The position numbers and the translations under genes were made by a program. A stretch of 64,000 nucleotides of DNA. Origin: Paraburkholderia humisilvae (GTDB lineage Bacteria > Pseudomonadota > Gammaproteobacteria > Burkholderiales > Burkholderiaceae). Under the pieces are notes generated by a model. It saw nothing but the letters and a program-made list of their open reading frames with translations, was not told the origin of the DNA and ran no database searches. The DNA lies in contig NZ_CADIKH010000029.1 of NCBI RefSeq assembly GCF_902859855.1, positions 31,323 through 95,322 on the forward strand. The letters run 5' to 3'. How positions within the stretch are numbered: the first letter of the stretch is position 1; the number at the start of each line of letters is the position of its first letter. Positions 33,024-42,355 of the stretch are shown here, in pieces.

Positions 33024-35612
33024 TTACTTGCATGGCACATCGACAAGTGCGGGCAGCACCTCACGCTTGCGCTGTTGCAGCAACGTGTAATGAACGGTGC
33101 AAACCTTGTTCGTCTGGGCCTCCCATCTGATCGACAAGTCGCCCTCATTCCGGGTCAATCCGGTCACAACCGCCAGGCCGTCCTGACTGACAGTACCGAC
33201 GTTATTGCCGTCCGAATCGAAGATCTGTGCGCCGAACGGCGGCGCTGTCCCGTCTCTCAGGTGTGCACGCAGCAACGCCGCACGTCCGGCCGCTTCGGTG
33301 TCGAACTTCAGCGGCACCACTGCGCCTGCGGTCGGCACCGCACGCTGCACAGTCGACTTGAGCGTCACATTCATAGGCAATCCCTTCGGGTCCAGTTCGA
33401 CGTCGTTCGACGCATACGGTGTCAGCGAAGACACGACCGCATGCCCCCACGGATCGACGCGCAACCCGCTCGCACTGGTGACACGCGCACCATCCGCGCC
33501 CTTGGCCTCGATTACGCCAAGCGTGTCGCCGAGTTGTGGAGCGAACGCGATACCTCCACCGTATGCGACGATCCCGCCCGCGATGCCGGCGCCCGCCTGG
33601 GTGTAGCCCGTACCGGCGCCGGCGTTGGCCGTCAAGGTCGCAAAACGCGTCGTGTATGAGACATTGCCGCCCGCGGTCGTCGACGCGCCCGTCGAGCCGC
33701 CGCCAGCGAAGCTTGCGTTGACGCCATAGGAAACCGCGTTGTCGTCGCCGAGCGTGCCGGCCACCGACTGCTGCAGCAGCGTGCCGCCGCTCGCGCTATC
33801 GTGTTGCAGCATCGACGTGGCAGTCGGCGCGTGGCCGCCCGTGCCGAGCGGAATGGTCAGATTGGCCATCACACGCGTGTCCCATTGCCGGTTCGTCGAG
33901 TCGAATTCGCGAGAAATCGATACCCCGTAGCCGATGCGCTTGTAGAAATTGTTGTAGCCCGCCTGGAACTGCGTGTCGGTACCGCCGCGATTCCAGTAGT
34001 TCTGTGTAGAACCGGTCAGATAAAGCGTGCCGCGCTTTTCACCGAGGTTCTGATTGAGCGTCAACTGCAACCGCGACTTCTGCAGCGAAGAGTACATATC
34101 CGTCTGCGCCATAAAGTTCGGGTCGCGCAGTGCGGCCGCGTCTTCCATGCTCAGGAAGCCCCCCGTCGAATAGCGGTACGCCGCGACCGAGATGTTGGTG
34201 TCGGTCGGAGCAACGAGCTTCGAGTAGCTGAACCGATAGCTCTGTCCGCTGCGTGCCGGCATGCGTCCACCGAACGTTGCGTAGGACTGCGTCACGTCGA
34301 AGCCGAATGCGCCGTACTTCGTGTTGATCGCCGCACCGAGCACGCCGGACATGTAGTCTTGCGCCACAACCACCCCACCGTATGCGGTAACCGTATTGTT
34401 CAAGCCGCGCTGCAAAGTGAACTGGAACACGGGCGGGTTGTTGTGCAGCGACGGGTTGCGGTACTCGCCCGCGACAAAGCTGTACCGCGTCACGCCTGCG
34501 CGCAGTGCATTCACGGGTGACGAAAAAGGCACCGAAGAGGTATGGACGCTGCCGTCCGCCTCCGTGACAACGATTTGCAGATCGCCGCCATACCCGGTCG
34601 GATAAAGATCGTCAATCGCGAATGCGCCCGGCGCAACGTTGGTTTCATAGATGATGTTGCCGTTCTGCCGGATCTGCACCTTCGCGTTGCTGTTCGCGAT
34701 GCCGCGCACCACCGGCGCATAACCGCGCTGCGACTCGGGCAGCATCCGATCGTCGCTTGTCAGTTGTATGCCGCGCAGGCCAAAACTGTCATAGACGGCG
34801 CCGTCGGTAAACGAGTCGCCGATGGTCAATTGCCCCTTCAGCGGCGTGATCCCGCGCTGCGCGTAGACAGCGACGTTCTGATATCGCGTGGGCGTCCCCG
34901 TGTGTTGTGTCACGTTGCCCTGACTGCGAAACCGCCAGGCGCCGACGTTGACGCCCGCGTTGAGGCCGACGTAGCTTTGCGTCGACGACAGGCCGCCTGA
35001 ATCCGACCGGTACACGTTTGCGTTGTACTGCAGCGTCGCCGCCGTGACGCCGTTGTCCCAGTACTTCGGGTCGACGTAACCGCGCGCCTTGTTGTCGAGC
35101 GCGATCTGCGGCACGCTCACGTCAAGCCGCTGCTCCGAGTTGTCGAACGTTGCGGTCGCATCTTTTACGAGCGAGGACAACGTCATGCAGGCGCCGGTCC
35201 CGGAAGATTGACCAAGGGCGGCGAGTGCCTGCTCAGGAAGCTTGCGCAGATCGACGCCAACATGCTGCAGCAATTCGTTGTCGAAGCATGGCTCCACACG
35301 CCCCGCACCGACATCGCGCTAAGTGACCTCGATGCGGCCGCGCCATACTTCGTTCACGTACAAATCCGATTTGTACGTACCTGGCAACGCGACGTTGCCC
35401 TTGTTAAATCGGTCGATATCGACGCGTGTGCCATCCTGCGCGAGCAGAAACTGCTCATTGAACTGCACGTCCGCGCCCTCGGGCACTGAAGCGGTCGGCT
35501 CGACGACCGGGGGCAAGGCGCCATAGGCGCCCGCCGCGACGATCGACAGCACGAGCGCCGAAAGGAGCTTCAACCGTGGCGCTCTCGCGCTGGATTCAGA
35601 TTGCCTTTTCAT
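33024..35612 (-). pseudogene. Fimbrial outer-membrane usher interrupted by an in-frame amber codon
   Basis: The two halves are in the same frame. Codons 1-97 (from ATG35612) encode a signal peptide, then ADVQFNEQFLLAQDGTRVD, the usher N-terminal domain that recruits chaperone-subunit complexes. A TAG stands at 35321-35319. The frame then continues RDVGAGRVEPCFDNELL through the beta-barrel and plug (YVDPKYWDNGVTAATLQYNAN; VSYGVNASFAGGGS) to the C-terminal domain ending VDVPCK, 862 codons in all. No other defect was seen. Either the usher is inactive, the amber is suppressed, or it is a sequencing error. A GTG at 35297 could restart translation but would lack a signal peptide. Ushers form the pore through which pilins are assembled. 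Confidence 0.88.
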
Positions 35613-35781
35613 GGGACGTGTAGCTGAAATAGGGACGTGCGAAGCCACGCGCCGCGCGTAGCGGGGCGCTTGGATCGATGTGTGACTGGGGAGCGGCCGG
35701 CGGGTCTGGCGAACGCCTTCGACGCGCGTTTACGTGTTCACGCGTGCCATGAGCGGCGCGGAGGGCCGGCTTCGGAAACGG

Positions 35782-36543
35782 TCAACGAATCGGCGTCTCG
35801 TGCTCGTCTTCACCGCCGTAGTCGTTGATCGAGAAAAAGCGCGCGACCTCACCGGGGTGTGCCTGGGTTTCAGTAACCGGCATGGACTTGCTGGCGCCCG
35901 GTGCGATCATGTCGGAGTCGAGCGATTTCGCGACCATCGCGCCGCTTGCATCCTTCACTTCGAATGACGAGACGGTCACGTAATACGGCGTCGGATTGGA
36001 AACGGTCAGCGTCGTTTTGCTGTCGTTGCGGGACCACTGCCACGTCAGTTGCCGCGGCGCTTCCGCAGCGGACATCTTCAGACCTGTCGGCCGGTAGAAC
36101 AGCTTGATCCGTGTACGAAATGCGAGCTGCAGATGGTTCTGCCCGGATTCGTCAGCGCCCGGCTTTGGCGGAATTTCGAGTACGTTCAAGTAGAAGACGG
36201 ACTCCCGGTCGTTCGGCAATGTGTCGTTGATCCGGAAGATGCGGATGGTCTGCGCCTTGCTGGGATCAATGCGCGAAACCGGCGGGGTCAACGTGAACGG
36301 AGTAGCAACTGTCGACGGTGCCGCTTTAGGATCGCCATTATCGATCCATGTCTGGGCTAGCGCTGCCGCTTGACCTTGATTGGAGAGCTTGACAGTGACT
36401 TCGCTAGCGTCCGCGCTATAAATCACGCGCGTGGCGCCGATTACGATCGATGCGCGCGCAACGGTCGCACCCGCGAGGCTCGCAATTACGAAACCAACCA
36501 TTAGGACAACTTTGTATACTGGATGAACTATGCGGAACTTCAT
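35782..36543 (-). CDS. Periplasmic pilus chaperone (PapD family)
   Basis: 253 aa. The signal peptide (about 1-32, KVVLMVGFVIASLAGATVARA) is followed by two Ig-like domains. The first has SIVIGATRVIYSADASEVTVKL, the G1 strand ESVFYLNVLEIPPKP (the YLNVxxIPP signature) and RTRIKLFYRPTGLK. The second has NPTPYYVTVSSFEV and APGASKSMPV. The protein delivers pilin subunits to the usher by donor-strand complementation. GAGG 9 bases before ATG36543 supports the start; the open frame to 36750 runs back into fimA. It lies between the major pilin and the usher, the usual order. Confidence 0.95.
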   Translation of the reverse strand: MKFRIVHPVYKVVLMVGFVIASLAGATVARASIVIGATRVIYSADASEVTVKLSNQGQAAALAQTWIDNGDPKAAPSTVATPFTLTPPVSRIDPSKAQTIRIFRINDTLPNDRESVFYLNVLEIPPKPGADESGQNHLQLAFRTRIKLFYRPTGLKMSAAEAPRQLTWQWSRNDSKTTLTVSNPTPYYVTVSSFEVKDASGAMVAKSLDSDMIAPGASKSMPVTETQAHPGEVARFFSINDYGGEDEHETPIR

Positions 36544-36670
36544 TGCTGTTGCCTCATGGCGAGCGTCTGGTGCCCGCGCAGATCCTGTTACACAGGCTGC
36601 GCGGAACCGCCAGATCACCGCCGTGAGGCGGTGACAAGTGGGTGGTCGACCGGTAATTGGCCGAATTGGC

Positions 36671-37216
36671 TTACGGATACGTGATCGTGTAATTGACTTG
36701 CGAAACAGCTGCGCCGGGCGTGGTTGCGCCGGTTGCAAAATATTGCGCAAAGTAATTCAACGTAGCGGCGCCGGAATCGAGCGCGACGGCCTGCGAATTC
36801 TGCGAATCCTTCGCAAAACCAGCCTTGATCGGCGAGCCGTCATGGTTCAGCAACTGGATTTCCACATTACCCGCGCCGCCGGAGTTGACCAGCAGATTGC
36901 CGTTCGACGTATCCGTGTTTCCCGGCTCGAAGTACGTGGCGACATTGCCCGTACCCGGCGTGCAACCGGACAGCGAAATGTTGAACGGCGTGCGGCCGGC
37001 CGTGGTGCTGGCGCTGCCCAGCGCACTGGTGGAAACGGTCGGCAGGCTAACCGTGAAGTTCTTCGCAGACGTGCCGTTGCCGTTGATCGTGCAGGTTTGC
37101 GCGGACAAGCTGCCATTGAAAGTAATGGTGCCGTCGTACGCATGAGCGGACATCGGGACAAGCGCGCTTGCCGCCAACGTACCGATCGCCGCCATCGAGA
37201 GGAGTGACTTCTTCAT
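36671..37216 (-). CDS. Major fimbrial subunit, type-1 pilin
   Basis: 181 aa pilin. The signal peptide ends LVPMSAHA, and the mature protein begins YDGTITFNGSLSAQTCTING, with Cys pairing to SGCTPGTGNVA, the conserved pilin disulfide. It ends AAVSQVNYTITYP, the C-terminal beta-zipper strand with the penultimate aromatic used by the chaperone. It is the first gene of the minus-strand operon (pilin, chaperone, usher, adhesin) and is preceded by an AT-richer region with tandem heptamers. Confidence 0.94.
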   Translation of the reverse strand: MKKSLLSMAAIGTLAASALVPMSAHAYDGTITFNGSLSAQTCTINGNGTSAKNFTVSLPTVSTSALGSASTTAGRTPFNISLSGCTPGTGNVATYFEPGNTDTSNGNLLVNSGGAGNVEIQLLNHDGSPIKAGFAKDSQNSQAVALDSGAATLNYFAQYFATGATTPGAAVSQVNYTITYP

Positions 37217-37354
37217 TCAGATACCTAGTAGAAAAGTAACGTTGTTAGACGACGTCGACCTCGCAATTCAAATGCCGAATGATGTCGAGAAAGACGTTCG
37301 TCGAAGCCCCGCGCACATTGCTGCGCGAGTCAACGAATTTTCTTATCCACGATC

Positions 37355-37378
37355 TAGGAATCCGATAGGAATAGGACT
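37355..37378. promoter_or_regulatory. Tandem heptamers upstream of the fimbrial operon
   Basis: TAGGAAT at 37355-37361 and 37366-37372 (11 bases apart, one helical turn), followed by TAGGACT at 37372-37378. The repeats lie about 140-160 bases upstream of the pilin start and resemble LuxR/NarL-family (for example RcsB-type) binding patterns. No regulator gene lies in the window. No confident -35/-10 pair was found. Confidence 0.4.
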
Positions 37379-37507
37379 AAAGTCTCAATGCTATTTGGGT
37401 AGTTTTGGGGTCGTCGCGTGTGAAGATCAAGCACACCGCGAGATGTTCAGGAACGTTGATTGATGCGTCCCAAATGTACCGGCCAAATGGGATGACAACC
37501 GGCGTCG

Positions 37508-38137
37508 TTAGCCGAGCAGCAGCTTGATATCGTGAACCCATGGCCCGGCGCCCTGGCCGTCGCGTGCGAAGAGCCGCAGGCGACCTTCCGGGTCGAACAC
37601 ATAACTCGCCGCCGTGTGGTCCATCGTATAGCCGTCGGGCGTCTTGCCCGGCACTTTCGCGTAGTAGACGCGAAAGTCCTTGGCCACTTTGTCGAGCTGC
37701 GCCTGATCCGCCGGCCGCAAGCCGACGAAGGCCGGGTTGAACGCCGGCACATACTGGCCGAGCAGCGCGGCAGTGTCGCGGTCCGGATCGAGCGTGACGA
37801 ACAACACCTGCACGCGTTTGGCGTCTGCCGGCCCAAGTTGCTGCATCGCCTGCGAGAGTTCGGCCATCGTTGTCGGGCACACGTCCGGGCAATGCGTGTA
37901 GCCGAAGAACAGCACCACCACCTTGCCTTTGTAGTCCGCAAGCGTGCGCATCTTGCCGCTCGTGTCGGGCAGCGAGAAATCGGTCGCGAACTGCTTGTTG
38001 CCGGTGATATCGACGTTCTGGAACGCAGGCGCATCCTGGCCGCAGCCGGCGACAAGCGCGGCGCCACCGAGCGCGCAAATCGCGACGGCGAAGCGCGCGG
38101 CGCGCATCGCGAAGGCAAAGCGGTTCTTGTTCAGCAT
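37508..38137 (-). CDS. SCO1/SenC copper chaperone lipoprotein
   Basis: 209 aa thioredoxin-fold protein that delivers copper to the CuA site of cytochrome oxidase subunit II. The N-terminus has a lipoprotein signal with lipobox LVAGC. The copper ligands are the CxxxC in GYTHCPDVCPTTM and the His in TMDHTAASYVFD. VVVLFFGYTHCP is the family core. It starts MLNKNRF at 38137; the frame extends 26 codons further without a ribosome site. It sits after ctaB in the cta cluster on the same strand. Confidence 0.93.
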   Translation of the reverse strand: MLNKNRFAFAMRAARFAVAICALGGAALVAGCGQDAPAFQNVDITGNKQFATDFSLPDTSGKMRTLADYKGKVVVLFFGYTHCPDVCPTTMAELSQAMQQLGPADAKRVQVLFVTLDPDRDTAALLGQYVPAFNPAFVGLRPADQAQLDKVAKDFRVYYAKVPGKTPDGYTMDHTAASYVFDPEGRLRLFARDGQGAGPWVHDIKLLLG

Positions 38138-38216
38138 GATGTGATTGGGCAGCAGCAGTGACCTGAAGCGGGACTGGGCAACCTGGGCTGCAAATCGGCT
38201 GCCGACTGCGCCCACC

Positions 38217-39131
38217 TTACGCGCCGATCAGCGCGCGCGCATAGTGATCGATCAGCAAGGCCGCGAACAGCAGCGACAGATAAACGATCGAGTAACGAAA
38301 GGTCTTACGCGCAAGCGCGTCCGAATATTCCCGATAAATCTTCCACGCATAGCCGAGGAACACGGCGCCGAGCAGCACCGCCGCGCTCAGATACACGACG
38401 CCGCTCATTCCCGAGATGAACGGCATCAGCGTGACGGCAAACAGGATAGCCGTATAGAGAAAGATGTGCAGCCGCGTGTATTGTTCGCCGTGCGTGTTCG
38501 GCAGCATCGGCAGGCCTGCGTTTTCATAGTCTTTACGGCGATAGAGCGCGAGCGACCAGAAATGCGGCGGGGTCCACACGAAGATGATGAGCACGAGAAT
38601 CCACGCGTCGCCCGGCACGTGGCCGGTCACTGCCGCCCAGCCAAGCGCCGGCGGCATCGCGCCGGACGCGCCGCCGATCACGATGTTCTGCGGCGTGTAA
38701 GGCTTGAGCAACAGCGTGTACACCACCGCATAGCCGACGAAGGTCGCGACGGTCAGCCACATCGTCAGCGCATTGGTGAACGTATAGAGCGTCGCCATGC
38801 CGAGGCCGCCCAGCACCGCGGAGAACAGCAGGATCTGGACCGTGGTGATCTCGCCGCGCGCGGACGGGCGCCATGCGGTACGGCGCATCATCGCGTCGAT
38901 TCTCTGTTCGACGAGGCAGTTGATCGCGAACGCCGCGCCTGCCAACAGCCAGATACCGATCGTCCCGCCGATCAGCACGGTCCACGGCACCATGCCCGGC
39001 GTCGACAGAAACATACCGATCACCGCGCAGAACACCGCGAGCTGTGTCACACGCGGCTTGGTCAGCGCGAGGTATTGGGAGATCCGGCTACCGGACTTAC
39101 CTGACGAATGGGGGAGTGTTGTGCTGTCCAT
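38217..39131 (-). CDS. ctaB: Protoheme IX farnesyltransferase (heme O synthase)
   Basis: 304 aa UbiA-family membrane prenyltransferase adding a farnesyl group to heme B to make heme O for the aa3 oxidase. It has YLALTKPRVTQLAVFCAVIGMFL at the N-terminus, the Asp-rich NCLVEQRIDAMMRRTAWRP, FVWTPPHFWSLALYRRKDYE (second Asp motif loop) and PMLPNTHGEQYTR. Nine hydrophobic segments are expected. The start is ATG39131 (MDSTTLP), as usual in relatives. A GTG at 39140 forms a GTGA overlap with the ctaA stop and is a real alternative. Confidence 0.95.
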   Translation of the reverse strand: MDSTTLPHSSGKSGSRISQYLALTKPRVTQLAVFCAVIGMFLSTPGMVPWTVLIGGTIGIWLLAGAAFAINCLVEQRIDAMMRRTAWRPSARGEITTVQILLFSAVLGGLGMATLYTFTNALTMWLTVATFVGYAVVYTLLLKPYTPQNIVIGGASGAMPPALGWAAVTGHVPGDAWILVLIIFVWTPPHFWSLALYRRKDYENAGLPMLPNTHGEQYTRLHIFLYTAILFAVTLMPFISGMSGVVYLSAAVLLGAVFLGYAWKIYREYSDALARKTFRYSIVYLSLLFAALLIDHYARALIGA

Positions 39132-39136
39132 GTGGG

Positions 39137-40246
39137 TCACGCTGGTGCGGCATCGCGCGCGGGTAACATCGCGCGGCCGGGACGGCTAGAAGCGATTCGA
39201 AAGTTTAGCATAACGAGTAGCAGCAGCAGGACCGCGGCGCCACCGTTATGCGCAACGGCAATCGGCAACGGCCATTGCAGAACGATGTTCGACAGGCCCG
39301 TAAAAAACTGGATCACGATCACGAGCAGCACGCCGTCGGCAGGCCGCCGCAGCGACTCGAACCGGCGCAATTTCAATGCTAGCCATAGCAGGTACGCCAC
39401 CACGACAATCGCGAAGGTACGATGCGTCCAATGGATCGCGACGAGCGCGGTTTGCGTGATCATGTCGCCGTCGCCGTTCATGCCGAGGGCGCGCCACAAG
39501 TGAAAACCGTGCTCGAAATCCATAGGCGGCAGCCATTGACCGTTGCAGGTCGGAAAGTCGGTGCATGCGAGCACCGCGTAGTTCGTGCTGACCCAACCGC
39601 CCAGCGCGATCTGCACGATCAGCAGGACGAGGCCGGCCAACGCGGCGGTGCGCCAGCGGCCCGCGGCGGGCTCGAACACCGGCAGCGGGGTTTGCCGTGC
39701 GGCGAGCCAGCCAAGCGTGCCGAGCAGCGCGAGGCCCAGCAGCAGATGCGTCGTGACGATGACCGGCTGCAGTTTCATCGTCACGGTCCATGCACCGAAT
39801 ATGCCTTGCACGACGATCAGCATCAGCAGCGCCGTCGGCCACCACGGCGACACGTGTAGCGGGCGCCGGCGGATGCGCGCACTCCACGCGATCAAGACCT
39901 GCGCGATGATCAGCACGCCGATCGCCATCGCGAAGTAGCGGTGGATCATTTCGATCCATGCTTTCGTCATGCTGACCGGGCCGGTCGGCATCGCCTGATA
40001 GGCGGCGGAAATCGCCGCGTGGGCGATAAACGGAGAAGACGTGCCATAGCAGCCGGGCCAGTCCGGACAGCCGAGGCCCGAGTCGGTCAGCCGTGTGAAG
40101 CCGCCGAACATCACCAGGTCCAGCGTCAGAAACGTGTTGACCCAGACCAGTTTGCGGAATTTATCGTCGTCGACCTTGACCCACACGTACGAGAGCGGCA
40201 GCAGCGCAATGCACAGTCCGATCAGGCCGAGTTGCAGTACGAACAT
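39137..40246 (-). CDS. ctaA: Heme A synthase
   Basis: 369 aa eight-helix membrane oxidase converting heme O to heme A. Features include GGFTRLTDSGLGCPDWPGCYG (Cys pair loop), EMIHRYFAMAIGVLII (first heme-ligand His), VTTHLLLGLALLGTL, NYAVLACTDFPTCNGQW (second Cys pair) and ALVAIHWTHRTFAIVV (heme His). ATG40246 begins MFVLQLGLIGL, preceded by AGGTAGAG. The extra 95 codons upstream in the frame are antisense to a neighbouring gene and not counted. Its end abuts or overlaps ctaB. Confidence 0.95.
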   Translation of the reverse strand: MFVLQLGLIGLCIALLPLSYVWVKVDDDKFRKLVWVNTFLTLDLVMFGGFTRLTDSGLGCPDWPGCYGTSSPFIAHAAISAAYQAMPTGPVSMTKAWIEMIHRYFAMAIGVLIIAQVLIAWSARIRRRPLHVSPWWPTALLMLIVVQGIFGAWTVTMKLQPVIVTTHLLLGLALLGTLGWLAARQTPLPVFEPAAGRWRTAALAGLVLLIVQIALGGWVSTNYAVLACTDFPTCNGQWLPPMDFEHGFHLWRALGMNGDGDMITQTALVAIHWTHRTFAIVVVAYLLWLALKLRRFESLRRPADGVLLVIVIQFFTGLSNIVLQWPLPIAVAHNGGAAVLLLLLVMLNFRIASSRPGRAMLPARDAAPA

Positions 40247-40281
40247 CGGAATCTCTACCTTTACCGCGATCGTGGATGACG

Positions 40282-40953
40282 TCAGCCGATGCTCGAATTG
40301 CGCAGCAGCTTCGACACGTCGCTCTTGATCTTGCTCGGATTCGGATCTTTCGGGAAACGCATCATCAGGTTGCCGTTCGGATCGACCATGTAAATGTGAT
40401 CGGTCAATTGCGTGCCGTCGTCGACCGGCAGCCATGCGGTGACGTCCGCGACGGGCGCAACCAGCTTTTCCGTATCCGGATAAGCGGTTTCGATCACGTC
40501 GGGCACCTTCGCCGCGTCGGTACGCAGCCACACATTGACGATCCGCTCACGCTCTCCCGCCTGCGTCGCGCGTATCTGCCGCATGAAGTAAAGCTTGGTC
40601 GCGCACGCCTTGTCGCACGCGCTTCTGTCGACTGAGATCATCAGCCACCGGCCGCGCAGCGTCGCGAGCTTGATCGGCTTGCCGTCTTCGCCGGTGACGA
40701 CGAGCGATTCGGGAATCGGCCTCTGCGGTTCGATCAGCTTGCCATAGCTCGTCGTACCGCCAGCCGGCTTGATCACGTAGTACGCCAGATACGAGCCGAT
40801 CACCGGCGCCGCGCAAATCAGCGCGATCAGCAGCATCATCCAGCGGCCGCGCTGCCACGAGCCGCGGCGCGAGACAGCCTGTGCCGATGCCGGGCGCGTG
40901 CCCGACTTCGTTTGTCCGGCGGATGACTGGGAAGGCGACTTTTGCATCGACAC
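40282..40953 (-). CDS. Membrane-anchored Sco-like thioredoxin-fold protein of the cta cluster
   Basis: 223 aa protein. A Ser/Gln/Arg-rich N-terminus is followed by one helix (WMMLLIALICAAPVIGSYLAYYVI), then a periplasmic thioredoxin-like domain: GRWLMISVDRSACDKACATKLYFMRQ has a CxxxC, and TDHIYMVDPNGNLMMRFP has a DH at the place of the Sco His. These match the copper ligands of the true SCO protein at 37.5-38.1 kb in spacing, though overall similarity is low. Relatives are usually labelled hypothetical in betaproteobacterial cta clusters. GAGG 7 bases before a GTG at 40953 supports that start over the ATG at 40947. A role in CuA or CuB assembly is inferred. Confidence 0.75.
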   Translation of the reverse strand: MSMQKSPSQSSAGQTKSGTRPASAQAVSRRGSWQRGRWMMLLIALICAAPVIGSYLAYYVIKPAGGTTSYGKLIEPQRPIPESLVVTGEDGKPIKLATLRGRWLMISVDRSACDKACATKLYFMRQIRATQAGERERIVNVWLRTDAAKVPDVIETAYPDTEKLVAPVADVTAWLPVDDGTQLTDHIYMVDPNGNLMMRFPKDPNPSKIKSDVSKLLRNSSIG

Positions 40954-41060
40954 TGCGTAACCTCTTCAAATGGTTGCACGGCCAGGTCGGCCGTTTCAGT
41001 CTCACACCTGCGACAACACGACGCATATCCGCCCCATCGCGCACCAGGCGCGACGTCCGG

Positions 41061-41822
41061 TCAGGCGTCGCTCGCGCGTTCCTGTTTCTGCTGCGGGTCT
41101 TGCTGCGGGTCCGGCTCCAGTTGGTCTTTCTTCGCGGCACGCCGCGCCGCATACAGGCCGAAAGCCAGCGCGGCAACCGCCATGCCCCACCACTGGAACA
41201 TGTACCCATAATTGCGCTCGACGTCAGTCGTCGGTACCGGCCAGTCACGCACGAGCTTGTCGCCGTCGTCGCTCAGCTGCTGGATCACAAACGGCTGCAG
41301 TGGCAGCCCGGTTTCGGCCGCGTAAGCGCGCACGTCGAGATTCTGCCGAATCTTCTGGTGCGGTGCGGAACCGCCCTGCCCGAGCTCGAACGCGCGGCTC
41401 GCATCGGCACGCGCGATGCCTTCAATTTCGACATCGCCCTTCGGCGTGTCATAAGTGGCGATTGCGGTGCGCACATCGGCGTTGCGCGGCAACCAGCCGC
41501 GATTCACCAGCACATACCCGCCGTCGCGCAGTTTAAAAGGCATCACGACATAAAACCCGGCCTGATCGTTATACGGCCGATTATCGAGGTACACCACTTG
41601 CTCGGGCATAAATTGACCGATTGCCCGCACGCGGTGGAACTCGATCTCTTTCAACGCAATGGGCGCTGCACCGACGGTTTCGGCCGGTGCATTCTCGAAC
41701 TGCGTGATGTGCGCCTGCAACGCTTCCTTCTGATGCGCGCGGTCGCGCTGCCAGAAACCGAGACGCACCGTCACCGCCACGACGATCAGAATCAGCAGCG
41801 CCGGCAGCCAGCGGATCTTCAT
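41061..41822 (-). CDS. SURF1-family oxidase assembly protein
   Basis: 253 aa protein with one helix at each end (MKIRWLPALLILIVVAVTVRLGFWQ without a cleavage site; GYMFQWWGMAVAALAFGLYAA). Between them is the SURF1 periplasmic domain: GFWQRDRAHQKEAL, VYLDNRPYNDQAGFYVVMPF, YVLVNRGWLPRNADVR and VERNYGYMFQWW, the characteristic NRGW and Y-Q-W motifs. SURF1 helps insert heme A into oxidase subunit I. The C-terminal tail is Gln/Asp-rich. It starts at ATG41822. It lies between the oxidase subunit III gene and the Sco-like gene. Confidence 0.93.
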   Translation of the reverse strand: MKIRWLPALLILIVVAVTVRLGFWQRDRAHQKEALQAHITQFENAPAETVGAAPIALKEIEFHRVRAIGQFMPEQVVYLDNRPYNDQAGFYVVMPFKLRDGGYVLVNRGWLPRNADVRTAIATYDTPKGDVEIEGIARADASRAFELGQGGSAPHQKIRQNLDVRAYAAETGLPLQPFVIQQLSDDGDKLVRDWPVPTTDVERNYGYMFQWWGMAVAALAFGLYAARRAAKKDQLEPDPQQDPQQKQERASDA

Positions 41823-41909
41823 CGAACCGCTCCAGCGATCCGACAGCCCCTTGCGCGCGGTGCGATAATGCCACTGTTACGTTCGCTTTCCTGAGTTTCC
41901 GTGGGTTTC

Positions 41910-42119
41910 ATGCACATTCTCGTTCCCATCGCTTTTGCGCTGATCATCGCCAGCATGATCTCGGCGTTGTACTTCATGATGCACGACCGCGGTCGCACGA
42001 AGCGGATGGTCTGGTCGCTTGCGACGCGCGTCGGATTATCGATTTCGCTGTTCCTGTTCATCCTGTTCGCGCACTGGATGGGCTGGATTCAGTCGACCGG
42101 GATTCCCTACGGCCGGTAG
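41910..42119 (+). CDS. Twin transmembrane protein (DUF2909 family)
   Basis: 69 aa protein with two helices, HILVPIAFALIIASMISALYF and LATRVGLSISLFLFILFAHW, joined by a basic loop (HDRGRTKRM). This is the DUF2909 layout found in beta- and gammaproteobacterial oxidase clusters; function unknown, probably in oxidase assembly. It is the only plus-strand gene inside the cta cluster and is divergent from SURF1. A GTG three codons upstream is also possible. Confidence 0.82.
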   Translation: MHILVPIAFALIIASMISALYFMMHDRGRTKRMVWSLATRVGLSISLFLFILFAHWMGWIQSTGIPYGR

Positions 42120-42221
42120 CACCGGAACATCCAGGACGCCGTTAGGAGGGCTTTTGCGCCCCTGTGGCGATCTTGCGGCGCAGCCTTGCACCTTCCGTCA
42201 GTGGACGTCAGCCTGTGAAGC

Positions 42222-42253
42222 AAAACGCCGCCCCGACACAGTCGAGGGCGGCG
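42222..42253 (-). terminator. Terminator after the subunit III gene
   Basis: On the minus strand CGCCGCCC (42253-42246), a 12-base loop, GGGCGGCG (42233-42226), then TTTT (42225-42222). It lies about 100 bases after the ctaE stop and also faces the convergent DUF2909 gene. Confidence 0.8.
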
Positions 42254-42355
42254 CCTGGTTGATTCGATACTACCGTCTTTACCTGCCCTGCTTTTCCTGC
42301 CTGCTCGCGTGCCATGCGTTCAACCACCGGTGCACGCACGCGCAACCGCATCACA

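Noticed and set aside
33024..35297. A shorter usher gene starting at GTG35297
   Set aside because: It would lack the signal peptide and the N-terminal domain, while the missing part is encoded in frame just upstream of the amber codon; an interrupted gene explains the sequence better.
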